Shown: positions 44,045 to 52,805 of the stretch, in pieces
How positions within the stretch are numbered: position 1 is the stretch's first letter
How the letters are laid out: the number at the start of each line of letters is the position of its first letter
Assembly (NCBI RefSeq): GCF_900111595.1
Contig: NZ_FOHN01000006.1
Span: forward strand, 59,461 to 123,460
Source: [Clostridium] polysaccharolyticum
GTDB lineage: Bacteria > Bacillota > Clostridia > Lachnospirales > Lachnospiraceae
Direction: 5' to 3'
Length of the DNA stretch: 64,000 nucleotides
Translations under genes and position numbers: made by a program
The notes under the pieces: generated by a model
Told to the model about the DNA's origin: nothing
The model's database searches: none
What the model saw: the letters and a program-made list of their open reading frames with translations, nothing else

Positions 44045-46789
44045 TTAATGTGCCTCGAACCAGTTCTCACCCATTTGCACATCTACTTCAAGTGGCACTT
44101 CCATTTGTGCCGCATGAAACATTTCCTCCTTTAGAATCTTTTTCACAGTTTCAATCTCATCTTTATGAGTTTCCACAAGAAGTTCATCATGAACCTGCAG
44201 AATCAGCTGAGATTTCATTTTTAAATTCTTTAACTTTTCATTCACACGAACCATGGCAATCTTTATAATATCTGCTGCTGTTCCCTGTATCGGTGAATTC
44301 ATGGCAATACGTTCTCCTGCTGCCTTTTGCATAAAATTAGAAGACTTTAATTCTGGAACTGGACGAATACGGTGATATAAGGTCTCCACATACCCTTTCT
44401 CTTTTCCAGTTTCAATTAACCCATCCATAAATTCCTTAATCCTCGGGTAGGTAGCAAAATATTTTTTTATATATTCATCTGCTTCCTTTTTGGAAATGTT
44501 TAAGTTCTGGCTTAAACCAAATGCTGTACTTCCATACACAATACCAAAATTAACTGCTTTTGCATTACTTCTGTCTCTCGATGTAACTTCCTCAAATGGA
44601 ATGTGGAACACCTGTGACGCTGTGATACGGTGTATATCCTTTCCTTCACGATAAGCTTCGATTAAAGTTTCATCTCCACACATATGAGCTAAGACACGTA
44701 ATTCTATCTGGGAATAATCCGCATCTAAAAATACATACCCTTCTTTGGGAACAAATACCTTCCGGATTTCTTTCCCAAGTTCCATCCGAATTGGAATATT
44801 CTGAAGATTCGGTTCGGTACTGCTGATTCTTCCTGTGGCCGTTATGGTTTGATTGAATTTTCCATGAATACGGCCATCTTCCTGAATATAGGCTGTTAAA
44901 CCATCTGCATAGGTGGATTTTAACTTAGTAAGCTGTCTGTACTCCAAAATCTTTCCAATCACCGGATGTTCGCAGCGCAATTTATCCAGAATATCTGCTG
45001 AGGTTGAATATCCTGTCTTGGTTTTTTTAGCAAATGGCATATTCATCTTTTCGAACAAAATGACACCTAGCTGTTTTGGGGAGTTAATATTAAACTTCTC
45101 TCCTGCCATTTCATATATTTCACTTTCCAGGGTAACAATGCGCTCCCCAAGCCTTTGTCCATACTGTGTCAGTTCTTCTTTATTTACATGAACACCACGT
45201 ACTTCCATATCATATAAAGTCGTTATTAATGGCAGTTCAATGTCATAGTAAAGGGATGTCATTTCAGCCTGTTCTAATTCCTGTTCCAATGTGACATATG
45301 CCATTTTCGCTATATACGCATTATAACAGGCATATTTATAAAAATCCGGCATAGTTGCCGCCTGTCCTAAATCTGCCTTGCCAAAATAATCTGCATAGGA
45401 TGGTATTGTCAAAGACACGTAGTCTCTTGCAATATCATCACACTCGTAAGTGTCTTTCAATGGATTTAAAAGATATGCAGCTACTTTGCAGTCAAAGAAC
45501 GGATCCTGTTCTTCACTGCTAAGACAAGATTCTGGCATTTTAAATAATAGCTCTTTCAGGTCAAGAACTGCTGCTACCCCTTCCAATGACAAAGCGGCAA
45601 GCTGTGCAGTAATCTCTTGACTCGTAATATCTCCTTCTGTAGAAATATAGCAGGTCTGGATTCCATTATCCCCTTCAAAGGAAAGTGCCACACCATAAAT
45701 AGTCTCTTCCGTTTTTTCTTCTAAACCAGCAAAAGAAAACTGGCCATCTTCTGCTATGGAAAATGCTTTTTTCTTATCCTCCTGAAATAACCAGAATCCA
45801 AGCACAAAGTCTTTTTTTCCCTGGCTGCCGGTTATCTTGTCCCATATCTGTTTTGCATCTGCCTGCTTTGTTATTTTCACAAAGTTCTCTTCTATGGTGT
45901 CATTGGACAGTGATACTGTCTCACAGCCAAAACGCCTTAGAATACTTTTAAATTCCAAATCCTTCATGATTTGAAATGCTGTTTCATTGTATATATTTTC
46001 AATCTTGCTTTCCTCTACTTTATACTCTAATTCACAATCCGTTTTAATAGTAGCAAGAGCTTTACTCATTTTGGCTAAATCATAGTTGTTACGAAGTGCT
46101 TCTCTGGCACGGTTTGGCATAACCTCTTCGATATGCTCATATGCATTTTCTAAGGTCTTAAATGCATCCAGTATTTTTAAGGCTGTTTTTTCTCCAATGC
46201 CTGGAACCCCTGGAATATTATCTGCTGTATCCCCCATTAGGGCCTTCATTTCAATTACTTGCCATGGTTCGATTCCCATTTTCTCAATTACATCTTTGGT
46301 ATTGTAATCTTCAATTTCCGTACCAGTCCGTTTTGTTTTTGGAATACGGATTTTAATATGGTCACTTGCTAGCTGCAGTAAATCTCGATCCCCCGAAACC
46401 ACTGAAACTTCATAGCCTTCTGCCTCGCTCTTCTTTGCAATTGTCCCTAAAATATCATCTGCTTCAAAACCAGGCTTTTCTACAATTCGTATGTTCATTG
46501 CTTTGAGAACCTCTTTCATAAGAGGCACCTGTTCTCTTAATTCTTCTGGCATTCCCTTTCTTGTCCCTTTGTACTCTGGGAACATTTCATGACGAAAGGT
46601 TGGATGCTTTACATCAAATGCAACAGTAAGATAGTCCGCTTTTTCTTCATCGAGCAATTTAAACAGGATATTTAAAAATCCATAGACCGCATTGGTATGA
46701 AGTCCTTTTGAATTGGTGAGTTCAGGAATTCCATAAAAAGCTCTATTCAAAATACTGTGTCCATCAATTAAAACTATTTTTTTACTCAT
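44045..46789 (-). CDS. polA: DNA polymerase I
   Basis: Okazaki-fragment processing and repair synthesis. The 914 residues contain the 5'-3' nuclease (LIDGHSILNRAFYG, VSVVSGDRDLLQLAS, DTADNIPGVPGIGEKTALKIL), a central 3'-5' exonuclease-like domain and the polymerase (DADYSQIELRVLAHM, RDRSNAKAVNFGIVYGSTAFGLS, LQVHDELLVE). The central domain lacks a clear DxE proofreading motif, as in other Firmicute PolA proteins, so proofreading is probably absent. The ribosome site is weak (GGAG at 13 bases). Confidence 0.96.
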   Translation of the reverse strand: MSKKIVLIDGHSILNRAFYGIPELTNSKGLHTNAVYGFLNILFKLLDEEKADYLTVAFDVKHPTFRHEMFPEYKGTRKGMPEELREQVPLMKEVLKAMNIRIVEKPGFEADDILGTIAKKSEAEGYEVSVVSGDRDLLQLASDHIKIRIPKTKRTGTEIEDYNTKDVIEKMGIEPWQVIEMKALMGDTADNIPGVPGIGEKTALKILDAFKTLENAYEHIEEVMPNRAREALRNNYDLAKMSKALATIKTDCELEYKVEESKIENIYNETAFQIMKDLEFKSILRRFGCETVSLSNDTIEENFVKITKQADAKQIWDKITGSQGKKDFVLGFWLFQEDKKKAFSIAEDGQFSFAGLEEKTEETIYGVALSFEGDNGIQTCYISTEGDITSQEITAQLAALSLEGVAAVLDLKELLFKMPESCLSSEEQDPFFDCKVAAYLLNPLKDTYECDDIARDYVSLTIPSYADYFGKADLGQAATMPDFYKYACYNAYIAKMAYVTLEQELEQAEMTSLYYDIELPLITTLYDMEVRGVHVNKEELTQYGQRLGERIVTLESEIYEMAGEKFNINSPKQLGVILFEKMNMPFAKKTKTGYSTSADILDKLRCEHPVIGKILEYRQLTKLKSTYADGLTAYIQEDGRIHGKFNQTITATGRISSTEPNLQNIPIRMELGKEIRKVFVPKEGYVFLDADYSQIELRVLAHMCGDETLIEAYREGKDIHRITASQVFHIPFEEVTSRDRSNAKAVNFGIVYGSTAFGLSQNLNISKKEADEYIKKYFATYPRIKEFMDGLIETGKEKGYVETLYHRIRPVPELKSSNFMQKAAGERIAMNSPIQGTAADIIKIAMVRVNEKLKNLKMKSQLILQVHDELLVETHKDEIETVKKILKEEMFHAAQMEVPLEVDVQMGENWFEAH

Positions 46790-46812
46790 ACTTTCTTATT
46801 ATCTCCAATCCT

Positions 46813-47127
46813 TTATGCAAACCATAATCCTAATAATAACATAAACAAACATAAAATAATTCTCTTTTGTATTTTTTTTGACCGCTCCAATAACAGCTTC
46901 TCTTCTTGTTTATGTAGAAAGCCTTCCATATCAATATGAAAATTATTAGCGATATTTTTATTTTCGTCAAGCTGTTTCATACCATTGAGTAAAGTAAAAT
47001 AGACTTCTAAATCCTCTTTACAGTCTGAACAATGCTTGATGTGTTCAAGAAACCCTTTTATCTGTTCCTCGTCAAGTTCTTCATTTATAAACGGTGTAAT
47101 TAGACATTGTGCTTCATAACATGTCAT
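46813..47127 (-). CDS. Anti-sigma-factor-like zinc-finger membrane protein
   Basis: A 104-residue protein with a zf-HC2 type motif: Cys in YEAQCLITPFINEEL and FLEHIKHCSDCKEDL (HxxxCxxC), followed by a C-terminal membrane helix (about 86-102, IILCLFMLLLGLWFA). This is the layout of anti-sigma factors, but no sigma-factor gene is adjacent. A GGAGGG site precedes the ATG. A 26-base perfect palindrome lies about 40 bases upstream and may control it. Confidence 0.75.
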   Translation of the reverse strand: MTCYEAQCLITPFINEELDEEQIKGFLEHIKHCSDCKEDLEVYFTLLNGMKQLDENKNIANNFHIDMEGFLHKQEEKLLLERSKKIQKRIILCLFMLLLGLWFA

Positions 47128-47167
47128 AAATACCCTCCATTCATATTTTTTTCAAAAACCTCTTGCA

Positions 47168-47193
47168 TTATTCTAACACATGTGTTAGAATAA
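47168..47193. promoter_or_regulatory. Perfect 26-base palindrome between divergent genes, overlapping promoters
   Basis: The half TTATTCTAACACA (47168-47180) is followed directly by its complement TGTGTTAGAATAA (47181-47193). On the plus strand TTGCAT (47163-47168), 17 bases, TAGAAT (47186-47191) makes a promoter for the tRNA-Leu gene. By symmetry the other TAGAAT serves as a -10 toward the anti-sigma-like gene, with a poor -35. A bound dimer would cover both. Confidence 0.7.
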
Positions 47194-47245
47194 GTCTCGC
47201 CTTAAGAAATAAAAAATCAAAAAACTTTGATTTATTTTTCCACAT

Positions 47246-47328
47246 GCGGATGTGGCGGAATGGCAGACGCATCAGACTCAAAATCTGACGGGGGTGACTT
47301 CGTGCGGGTTCAAGTCCCGCCATCCGCA
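47246..47328 (+). tRNA. tRNA-Leu (anticodon CAA)
   Basis: A class II tRNA of 83 bases. The acceptor GCGGATG pairs with CATCCGC, the anticodon arm is TCAGA-CTCAAAA-TCTGA giving anticodon CAA (reads UUG), there is a long variable arm GGGGTGACTTCGT typical of Leu, and the T arm is CGGGTTCAAGTCCCG. The discriminator is A and CCA is not encoded. It is transcribed alone from the plus strand. Confidence 0.97.
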
Positions 47329-47335
47329 TTATTAA

Positions 47336-47362
47336 AACAGCCTGTTTGTCAGGCTGTTTTTG
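47336..47362 (+). terminator. Terminator after tRNA-Leu
   Basis: AACAGCCTG (47336-47344) pairs with CAGGCTGTT (47350-47358), five-base loop, then a T run. It lies 8 bases past the tRNA. Confidence 0.92.
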
Positions 47363-47380
47363 TGTTACCGTTTCACTTTT

Positions 47381-47416
47381 AAAAAGCTTGCCTTTTCATA
47401 TCAAGGCAAGCTTTTT
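47381..47416. terminator. Terminator of the GNAT gene
   Basis: A perfect 14-base-pair stem, AAAAAGCTTGCCTT (47381-47394) with its complement (47403-47416). It lies directly past the minus-strand GNAT stop and can work both ways. Confidence 0.88.
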
Positions 47417-47424
47417 ACTTTCTC

Positions 47425-47883
47425 CTATTCTTTCTTCATGACTTTCCGATACCAGACTTCTTCCGCATCTCTTTTCTCTTCTATATATCCAGCCCTTTCA
47501 TAAAACCGCTGGCTATCCTCACTGGTATATAACGTAGATAAGGACCATTCTTTAATATCAGAATGGGCTTTTTCCATCATTTGAACCACCCGTAATCCGT
47601 AACCATTCCCTTGAAACATAGGATCTATTACAAAATCTTCAATTCTTGCTTTATTGTTTTCAAAATAATCCAGCAAAAAGCCACCTATAATTTCATGATT
47701 CAAAAGAATCTTATAGACATCATATTGCTTCATAAGTGTTAATTCATTTTCCATAAACTCATATAAAACTTCTTCTTTGTAACTCTTCCCATACCACTTT
47801 TTCAATTGTTCTCCTAAAGCCCGCACCTTAATTCCGGTTAATAAAGACGCATCTTGTGTCTCTGCTTTTCTTATGTAAATCAA
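47425..47883 (-). CDS. GNAT-family N-acetyltransferase
   Basis: A 152-residue acetyl-CoA-dependent acetyltransferase. Motif A is FVIDPMFQGNGYGLRVVQMM (pyrophosphate-binding Q/GxGxG/A type); the C-terminal YTSEDSQRFYERAGYIEEK is the usual GNAT motif B end. The substrate cannot be told. The start is a TTG 7 bases after GGGGG. It is a single gene between terminators. Confidence 0.88.
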   Translation of the reverse strand: MIYIRKAETQDASLLTGIKVRALGEQLKKWYGKSYKEEVLYEFMENELTLMKQYDVYKILLNHEIIGGFLLDYFENNKARIEDFVIDPMFQGNGYGLRVVQMMEKAHSDIKEWSLSTLYTSEDSQRFYERAGYIEEKRDAEEVWYRKVMKKE

Positions 47884-48006
47884 TTGTTATCCCCCTTATG
47901 TATACATATTTTCCTCTGCCTTTCACATAATAAAATTATATTAATATAACTATATTAATAAAACTGTATTTACAAAAACGAGTTATGTTTGAAAGGAGTA
48001 TATTTT

Positions 48007-48147
48007 ATGACAGCACCTGCTAAACAGCCAGCATCCCCGCCACTTTCTGCTCCAGATGTAATCAGGGTTCCGGAAATCAGGCAGCCTTCACCTGATAGTA
48101 CTACTGTAGACTGTCCAATGGAGATGCCTGCCAAAGAAGCTATCTAA
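48007..48147 (+). CDS. Proline-rich peptide of 46 residues
   Basis: A short frame with a strong AAAGGAG site 8 bases before ATG and a hairpin terminator about 45 bases after its stop. The product starts MTAPAKQPASPPLSAPDVIR, has about nine prolines and one Cys, and shows no signal peptide or membrane helix. The upstream 60 bases are very AT-rich with two direct copies of TATATTAATA (about 47938-47962). I do not recognise a family. The Pro-rich, disordered make-up could fit a small cytoplasmic or exported protein. Confidence 0.6.
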   Translation: MTAPAKQPASPPLSAPDVIRVPEIRQPSPDSTTVDCPMEMPAKEAI

Positions 48148-48192
48148 ACTTATCTAAAAAAACAGCTAAAAACCACTTTCCTTGTGCAATGA

Positions 48193-48239
48193 AAAAAGAG
48201 ACATCCCCCAATCTTATCATCTCTGGAATGTCTCTTTTT
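48193..48239. terminator. Bidirectional terminator between the small peptide and the LTA-synthase-like gene
   Basis: AAAAAGAGACAT (48193-48204) pairs with ATGTCTCTTTTT (48228-48239), with A/T tracts on each side. It lies between converging genes. Confidence 0.85.
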
Positions 48240-48264
48240 CTCGGTCTTAATATAAAATCATGTA

Positions 48265-50280
48265 TTATTCTTTCATTCGGTAATACTGTATCGTTGCATA
48301 CTGGCCAAATATTTCATCCTCAACTGTACCTCTGCTAAAACGTTCCCCATTGGCGTTGACAATTAATCTTGAGGTCAGAACAGGATACTTCGCTCTGACT
48401 GCTTTTCTAAAGTTATCCCAGGAATCCATCGGCATTCCTGCTGCTTCCTTCATAATAGCAGATAAATAATTGGTACTTACCTGTTCATGGGATGGTACAT
48501 CTTTTAATGGATAATTGGCCCAAATATAATATGGTACGGTATACCGTTTCTGATAATCACCTATTGTAAAACAGTCATAGCTTCTGCCAAACATCTTCTC
48601 ATATAAATCAGTTTCCAGTCCTGGCTGGTGATCTCCATAAAACATAATTACCGTTGGTTCCTCTACCTGTTTAAAATAATTCACAAGGTATTCCAATGCT
48701 TCATCCGTTTTATCAATCAGACTTAAATACTGGCTTAACGTACGATAAGGATAGACTTTTGATCTAGTAGTATATTCAATATTGTCTCCATCATACAAAT
48801 AACCGCCATGATTCTGCATGGTTACATTAAACAGAAACAGTTTTTCTCCCTTTTCCTTAATTTCAAACTGATGGATAATCTGTTTAAAAGACTGCTTGTC
48901 ACTAATATACTCACGGATATAATCCAGATCTCCGAAATCACATCCTTTATGAATTGCGATGTTTTTCGTTCTTTTAGTATCATGTTCCTGGTCAAACTGT
49001 TCTGCATCGATAAATTTATCAAAACCAATCTGTTTATAAATGGTATCACGTCTCCAGCATTGTCCCCAATACGGATGCACTGCCACGTTGGTATAGCCAA
49101 GCTTGTGGAAGTAGTCACAAATAGAATCTGTATTCTTTGTAACATACTGCATATATGGAATCGAACCATATGGAAGAAATTCCAAAGTATTTCCTGTCAG
49201 CACTTCAAATTCCGAATTACAAGTACTTCCACCCCAAACCGATACATTTAATTTACCAGAAATGGTATTAGGGTCTTTTTCTAAGCTATGACAGAATTTC
49301 AAAGGATCCTGATTCAATTTCAGTTCCCCCAGAACACCCAAATCAGAAAATGCTTCATCCATGATAATAATCACATTCGGATTTTCCTTAGATGGTTCAG
49401 GAGTACTTGCTGCCTCTGACTCCGTATCATCCACGTACTGATTCAAATATTCTTTCGCTTTCTTTTTACTGTAATTTTCAGGTTCTTTCAGCATTACTTC
49501 CTTGGAATTCAGATAGAAAGTAAGCAAAATTCCGACATTCTCATTCATACGCTCCACATCGAAATTATCTTTTTGGAACTGATCCCTTTGAAAAGAAGAA
49601 ACATAACATACGATTACTGCAGTTATAATAAGAATAATTACTCGAAATCCTATCATTTCACTTAGTTTCTTCTTCTGAATCAGATTGTTCCATAAGGGAA
49701 GCTTATGAATCAGAACAACAAGAAAAATGCTAAATGCTGTAGCGAGCATCAGCCTTGATGTTACGGTAAACTTATAGTTGCCGGCAACAGACATAGCTGT
49801 ATTAATTCCTAAAATATCATTAGGCACTAGTGGCGTTTTCCGAAGTACCAGTACAACTTCATCTCCCAAAAAGAGAAACCAGTTAAGAAAAATGCTAATG
49901 TACATCACTGGTTTAATCCGGAACAGGATAACAAATAAAACTCCTTCCAGAATATAAATCAGCAACGCATTCTGAATAAACGTAATGGAGTTATATAAAG
50001 TATATGTATAATTCCATATAAATCCAACCATTAATAGAGGTGCTATCAAAAAAACCGCAAAAGAAAGAACCGTACGGATTCTTTTTCTTGCATCCTCTAT
50101 TGAAATCTGTCTGTATATCAGTTCTACGGCTGCCAAAAGCATAATGCATGAAATAATTACATTGCATGTATTCAATGTGTTCTTCTCTAAAACTGCAGCA
50201 TAGTAACAAATGGTACCTATCATCAATATGCCCAATATACCTATCCAGACTTTCTGCATGTTTGTCGCTTTCCTACTCAC
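48265..50280 (-). CDS. LTA-synthase-family sulfatase-fold membrane transferase
   Basis: A 671-residue protein with about six membrane helices (residues 10-235) and an extracellular alkaline-phosphatase-superfamily domain. NVIIIMDEAFSD gives the metal Asp and Glu, and GGSTCNSEFEVLTGN carries the usual catalytic Thr position. VAVHPYWGQCWRRDTIYKQIGFDKFID and VIMFYGDHQPGLE match LTA synthase-like enzymes. It probably transfers glycerol-phosphate or a related polyol group to a lipid or polymer. The start is GTG after AAAGGAG (10 bases); an ATG seven codons later is possible. Confidence 0.9.
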   Translation of the reverse strand: MSRKATNMQKVWIGILGILMIGTICYYAAVLEKNTLNTCNVIISCIMLLAAVELIYRQISIEDARKRIRTVLSFAVFLIAPLLMVGFIWNYTYTLYNSITFIQNALLIYILEGVLFVILFRIKPVMYISIFLNWFLFLGDEVVLVLRKTPLVPNDILGINTAMSVAGNYKFTVTSRLMLATAFSIFLVVLIHKLPLWNNLIQKKKLSEMIGFRVIILIITAVIVCYVSSFQRDQFQKDNFDVERMNENVGILLTFYLNSKEVMLKEPENYSKKKAKEYLNQYVDDTESEAASTPEPSKENPNVIIIMDEAFSDLGVLGELKLNQDPLKFCHSLEKDPNTISGKLNVSVWGGSTCNSEFEVLTGNTLEFLPYGSIPYMQYVTKNTDSICDYFHKLGYTNVAVHPYWGQCWRRDTIYKQIGFDKFIDAEQFDQEHDTKRTKNIAIHKGCDFGDLDYIREYISDKQSFKQIIHQFEIKEKGEKLFLFNVTMQNHGGYLYDGDNIEYTTRSKVYPYRTLSQYLSLIDKTDEALEYLVNYFKQVEEPTVIMFYGDHQPGLETDLYEKMFGRSYDCFTIGDYQKRYTVPYYIWANYPLKDVPSHEQVSTNYLSAIMKEAAGMPMDSWDNFRKAVRAKYPVLTSRLIVNANGERFSRGTVEDEIFGQYATIQYYRMKE

Positions 50281-50389
50281 TTCTTTTACACTCCTTTATA
50301 ATGTTTTCTATGCACAGCATTACTATTATATCACTTTTTTTTTTAATGTAAATCCAAAAATGCATACAAAGGAAGCGCATGACAAGTCT

Positions 50390-52630
50390 TTAATTTCGCT
50401 CAATTTTCACAATATTGTTTACTTTAGAAAGCTGCTGCATAATTCCATTAAGCTGTTCTCTGCTCTCAACCTGAAAGGACAGCTGTATTGTCGCAACCCC
50501 TTCCGAACTGGTTTTACTGTTTAAAAGCTGTACATCTATACGGTTTTTATATAGTATCTCCGTTACATCTGCCAGAATGCCAGTACGGTTCTTAGCAGTC
50601 ATGGTTATATCCGCTGCATAAAACTTTCCCTTTTCTCCTTTGTATCCTTCTTTCCACTCTACAGACACAAGACGTCTTCTCTCCGCCTCAGGCAATGACA
50701 GAATATTATCACAGTCTGTTCTGTGAATCGTAACACCTCTTTCATTAGTCTGATAACCAATAATTTCGTCAAAAGGAACCGGACAGCAGCATTTTGCGAA
50801 ACGGACTTGTGCACCGCCTACATTTTTCACTACTACTCCACCAGCACAGGTCGTAAAGTGAATTTTCTGGTGTTCTTTTTCGTATTCCTCAATCAGTTTA
50901 TTAACAATCTGCCCTTCCTTTAAACCGCCGTGTCCTATAGATGCCAGTATGGAATCCCAGTCTTTCACCCCATACTTCTGTACAATCTTCCGCTTATACT
51001 GCTCTTCCCAGATTTCCGCTCTTGCAATTCCACGTGCTTTGCAATAAGCCTTTAGCAATTCTTTGCCCCGCTCAATGTTACTTTCCCTCTGTACATCATG
51101 ATACCATTGATGAATGCGGTTTTTGGCCTGTGTGGTTTTTACAATCCGTGTCCACTCATAACTAGGTCCTCTGGAGTTCTGGGAAGTAATAATCTCTACC
51201 CTATCTCCATTCTTAATAATATAATCTATTGGCACAACCTCATTATTAACCCTTGCGCCTACCATTTTATTCCCAACTGCCGAATGAATGCTATACGCAA
51301 AATCAATGACATTTGCACCACTTGGCAGGTTTTTAACATCTCCTGCCGGAGTAAAGCAGTAAATCTGTTCCGAAAGCAGATCAAAATCACTTTTTATAGA
51401 ACTCATGAACTCCTTATTATCGGACATCTGATTCTGCCATTCTAAAATCTGCTTTAACCAGATAAGCTTTTCTTCGCTTCTGCGTTCTTCTCCTGCCTGA
51501 TCCTTGCCTTCCCGGTATTTCCAAAGTGCTGTAATTCCATATTGAGACACCATGTGCATCTTCTCCGTACGGATCTGCACCTTAAATACCCTTCCACGTC
51601 TGGACACCAGGGTTGTGTGTAAGGACTGATACATATTTGGTTTTGGCATAGCAATAAAATCTTTAAATTTTCCTGGCACTGGCGTAAACATTTCGTGAAG
51701 GACACCTAATGCCTGATAGCATTCTCGTACCGTCGGCACGATTACCTGAATGGAAAAGGCATCTAAAATATGTTCATCATTTTGGTTTACCATTTTCCGG
51801 TAAATGCTGAACAAATGTTTTAAATGGCCTGAAACCTGACCTTTTACGCCATTCTGTTCCAAAGTCTCTTTTACCTCTCCCACAACCGTTTTAATAAATA
51901 AGTCCCTCTCTTGTTTTGTTTCATTTAACCTGCGTACTAACTCCTGATACTCAGCTGGCTTAAGATACATTAAGGATAAATCATCCAGCTCCATTTTCAC
52001 CTTTGATATCCCAAGCCTCTGGGCAAGAGGGGCATAAATATCAATGGTCTCCCTCGCAACTTTAACCTGTTTTTCAGGCTTCCTGAAATTCAACGTCCGA
52101 ATATTATGCAGGCGGTCCGCTAATTTAATCAGCAGTACACGGATATCTTTTGCCATAGCAATAAACATTTTCTTCAGATTCTCAGCCTGTTCTTCTGTTT
52201 TATCAGAAAAATCAGAAATCTGGCCCAGTTTTGTCACGCCATCTACAAGAAAAGCAACCTCCTCTCCAAAGATTTCCTTTACCTCCTCAATCGTCATGTC
52301 TGTATCTTCTACTACATCATGCAAAAGCCCTGCACTAATGGATTCCTTATCCAGCTTTAAATCCGTCAGAATTAATCCTACGCAAAGAGGATGAATGATA
52401 TAAGGTTCTCCGGATTTTCTTACCTGTCCCTGATGAGCCTTTTTCGCAACAGCATAAGCCCGCTCAATCATAGTCAGATCGGAAGAGGGATGATATTTCC
52501 TGATACATTCTATCAGGCATGTATACAGTTCCTCAGGTTCCATATAGTTATCTGGTTTAATTAACGTGTTCTCATTCTTCCAGATAGTCAGTTCTTCCAT
52601 ACCAATATGTTCACATGATTTTTCATCCAT
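50390..52630 (-). CDS. rsh: RelA/SpoT-type protein: (p)ppGpp hydrolase with probably inactive synthetase domain
   Basis: A 746-residue long Rsh. The HD hydrolase domain (about 35-215) is intact: RKSGEPYIIHP, LLHDVVEDTD (His104-Asp105, Glu108-Asp109) and KLADRLHNIRTL. The synthetase domain (about 230-385) keeps Asp290 and YQSLHTT, but the catalytic Glu of EVQIRT is Lys350, the Arg of RPKH is His269 and the Arg of AIR is Gln295. TGS (about 410-470), a helical/zinc region and a C-terminal ACT domain follow. It should degrade the alarmone; synthesis may depend on the small synthetase at 30512-31315. GGAG lies before the ATG. Confidence 0.88.
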   Translation of the reverse strand: MDEKSCEHIGMEELTIWKNENTLIKPDNYMEPEELYTCLIECIRKYHPSSDLTMIERAYAVAKKAHQGQVRKSGEPYIIHPLCVGLILTDLKLDKESISAGLLHDVVEDTDMTIEEVKEIFGEEVAFLVDGVTKLGQISDFSDKTEEQAENLKKMFIAMAKDIRVLLIKLADRLHNIRTLNFRKPEKQVKVARETIDIYAPLAQRLGISKVKMELDDLSLMYLKPAEYQELVRRLNETKQERDLFIKTVVGEVKETLEQNGVKGQVSGHLKHLFSIYRKMVNQNDEHILDAFSIQVIVPTVRECYQALGVLHEMFTPVPGKFKDFIAMPKPNMYQSLHTTLVSRRGRVFKVQIRTEKMHMVSQYGITALWKYREGKDQAGEERRSEEKLIWLKQILEWQNQMSDNKEFMSSIKSDFDLLSEQIYCFTPAGDVKNLPSGANVIDFAYSIHSAVGNKMVGARVNNEVVPIDYIIKNGDRVEIITSQNSRGPSYEWTRIVKTTQAKNRIHQWYHDVQRESNIERGKELLKAYCKARGIARAEIWEEQYKRKIVQKYGVKDWDSILASIGHGGLKEGQIVNKLIEEYEKEHQKIHFTTCAGGVVVKNVGGAQVRFAKCCCPVPFDEIIGYQTNERGVTIHRTDCDNILSLPEAERRRLVSVEWKEGYKGEKGKFYAADITMTAKNRTGILADVTEILYKNRIDVQLLNSKTSSEGVATIQLSFQVESREQLNGIMQQLSKVNNIVKIERN

Positions 52631-52716
52631 TATTACATCACTCCAATTATGTAATCAATCGTATCATTGCTTTTCTTTTTGGCACCTGCCTATTCTTCTC
52701 ACTTTTAAATATTGAA

Positions 52717-52745
52717 ATTATAGCATACTGTTCTAAACCTTGCAA
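52717..52745 (-). promoter_or_regulatory. Promoter of rsh
   Basis: Minus strand TTGCAA (52740-52745), 17-base spacer ending TATGC, TATAAT (52717-52722), an extended -10 form. The leader is about 80 bases. Confidence 0.8.
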
Positions 52746-52805
52746 ATACAATGCAATAATTCCTTAATAATTTATACTATTTCAATACTATATCATGGGA
52801 ATCTT

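Noticed and set aside
47168-47193. LexA box in the 26-base palindrome
   Set aside because: The Gram-positive LexA pattern GAAC-N4-GTTC is not met; the spacing and outer bases differ.
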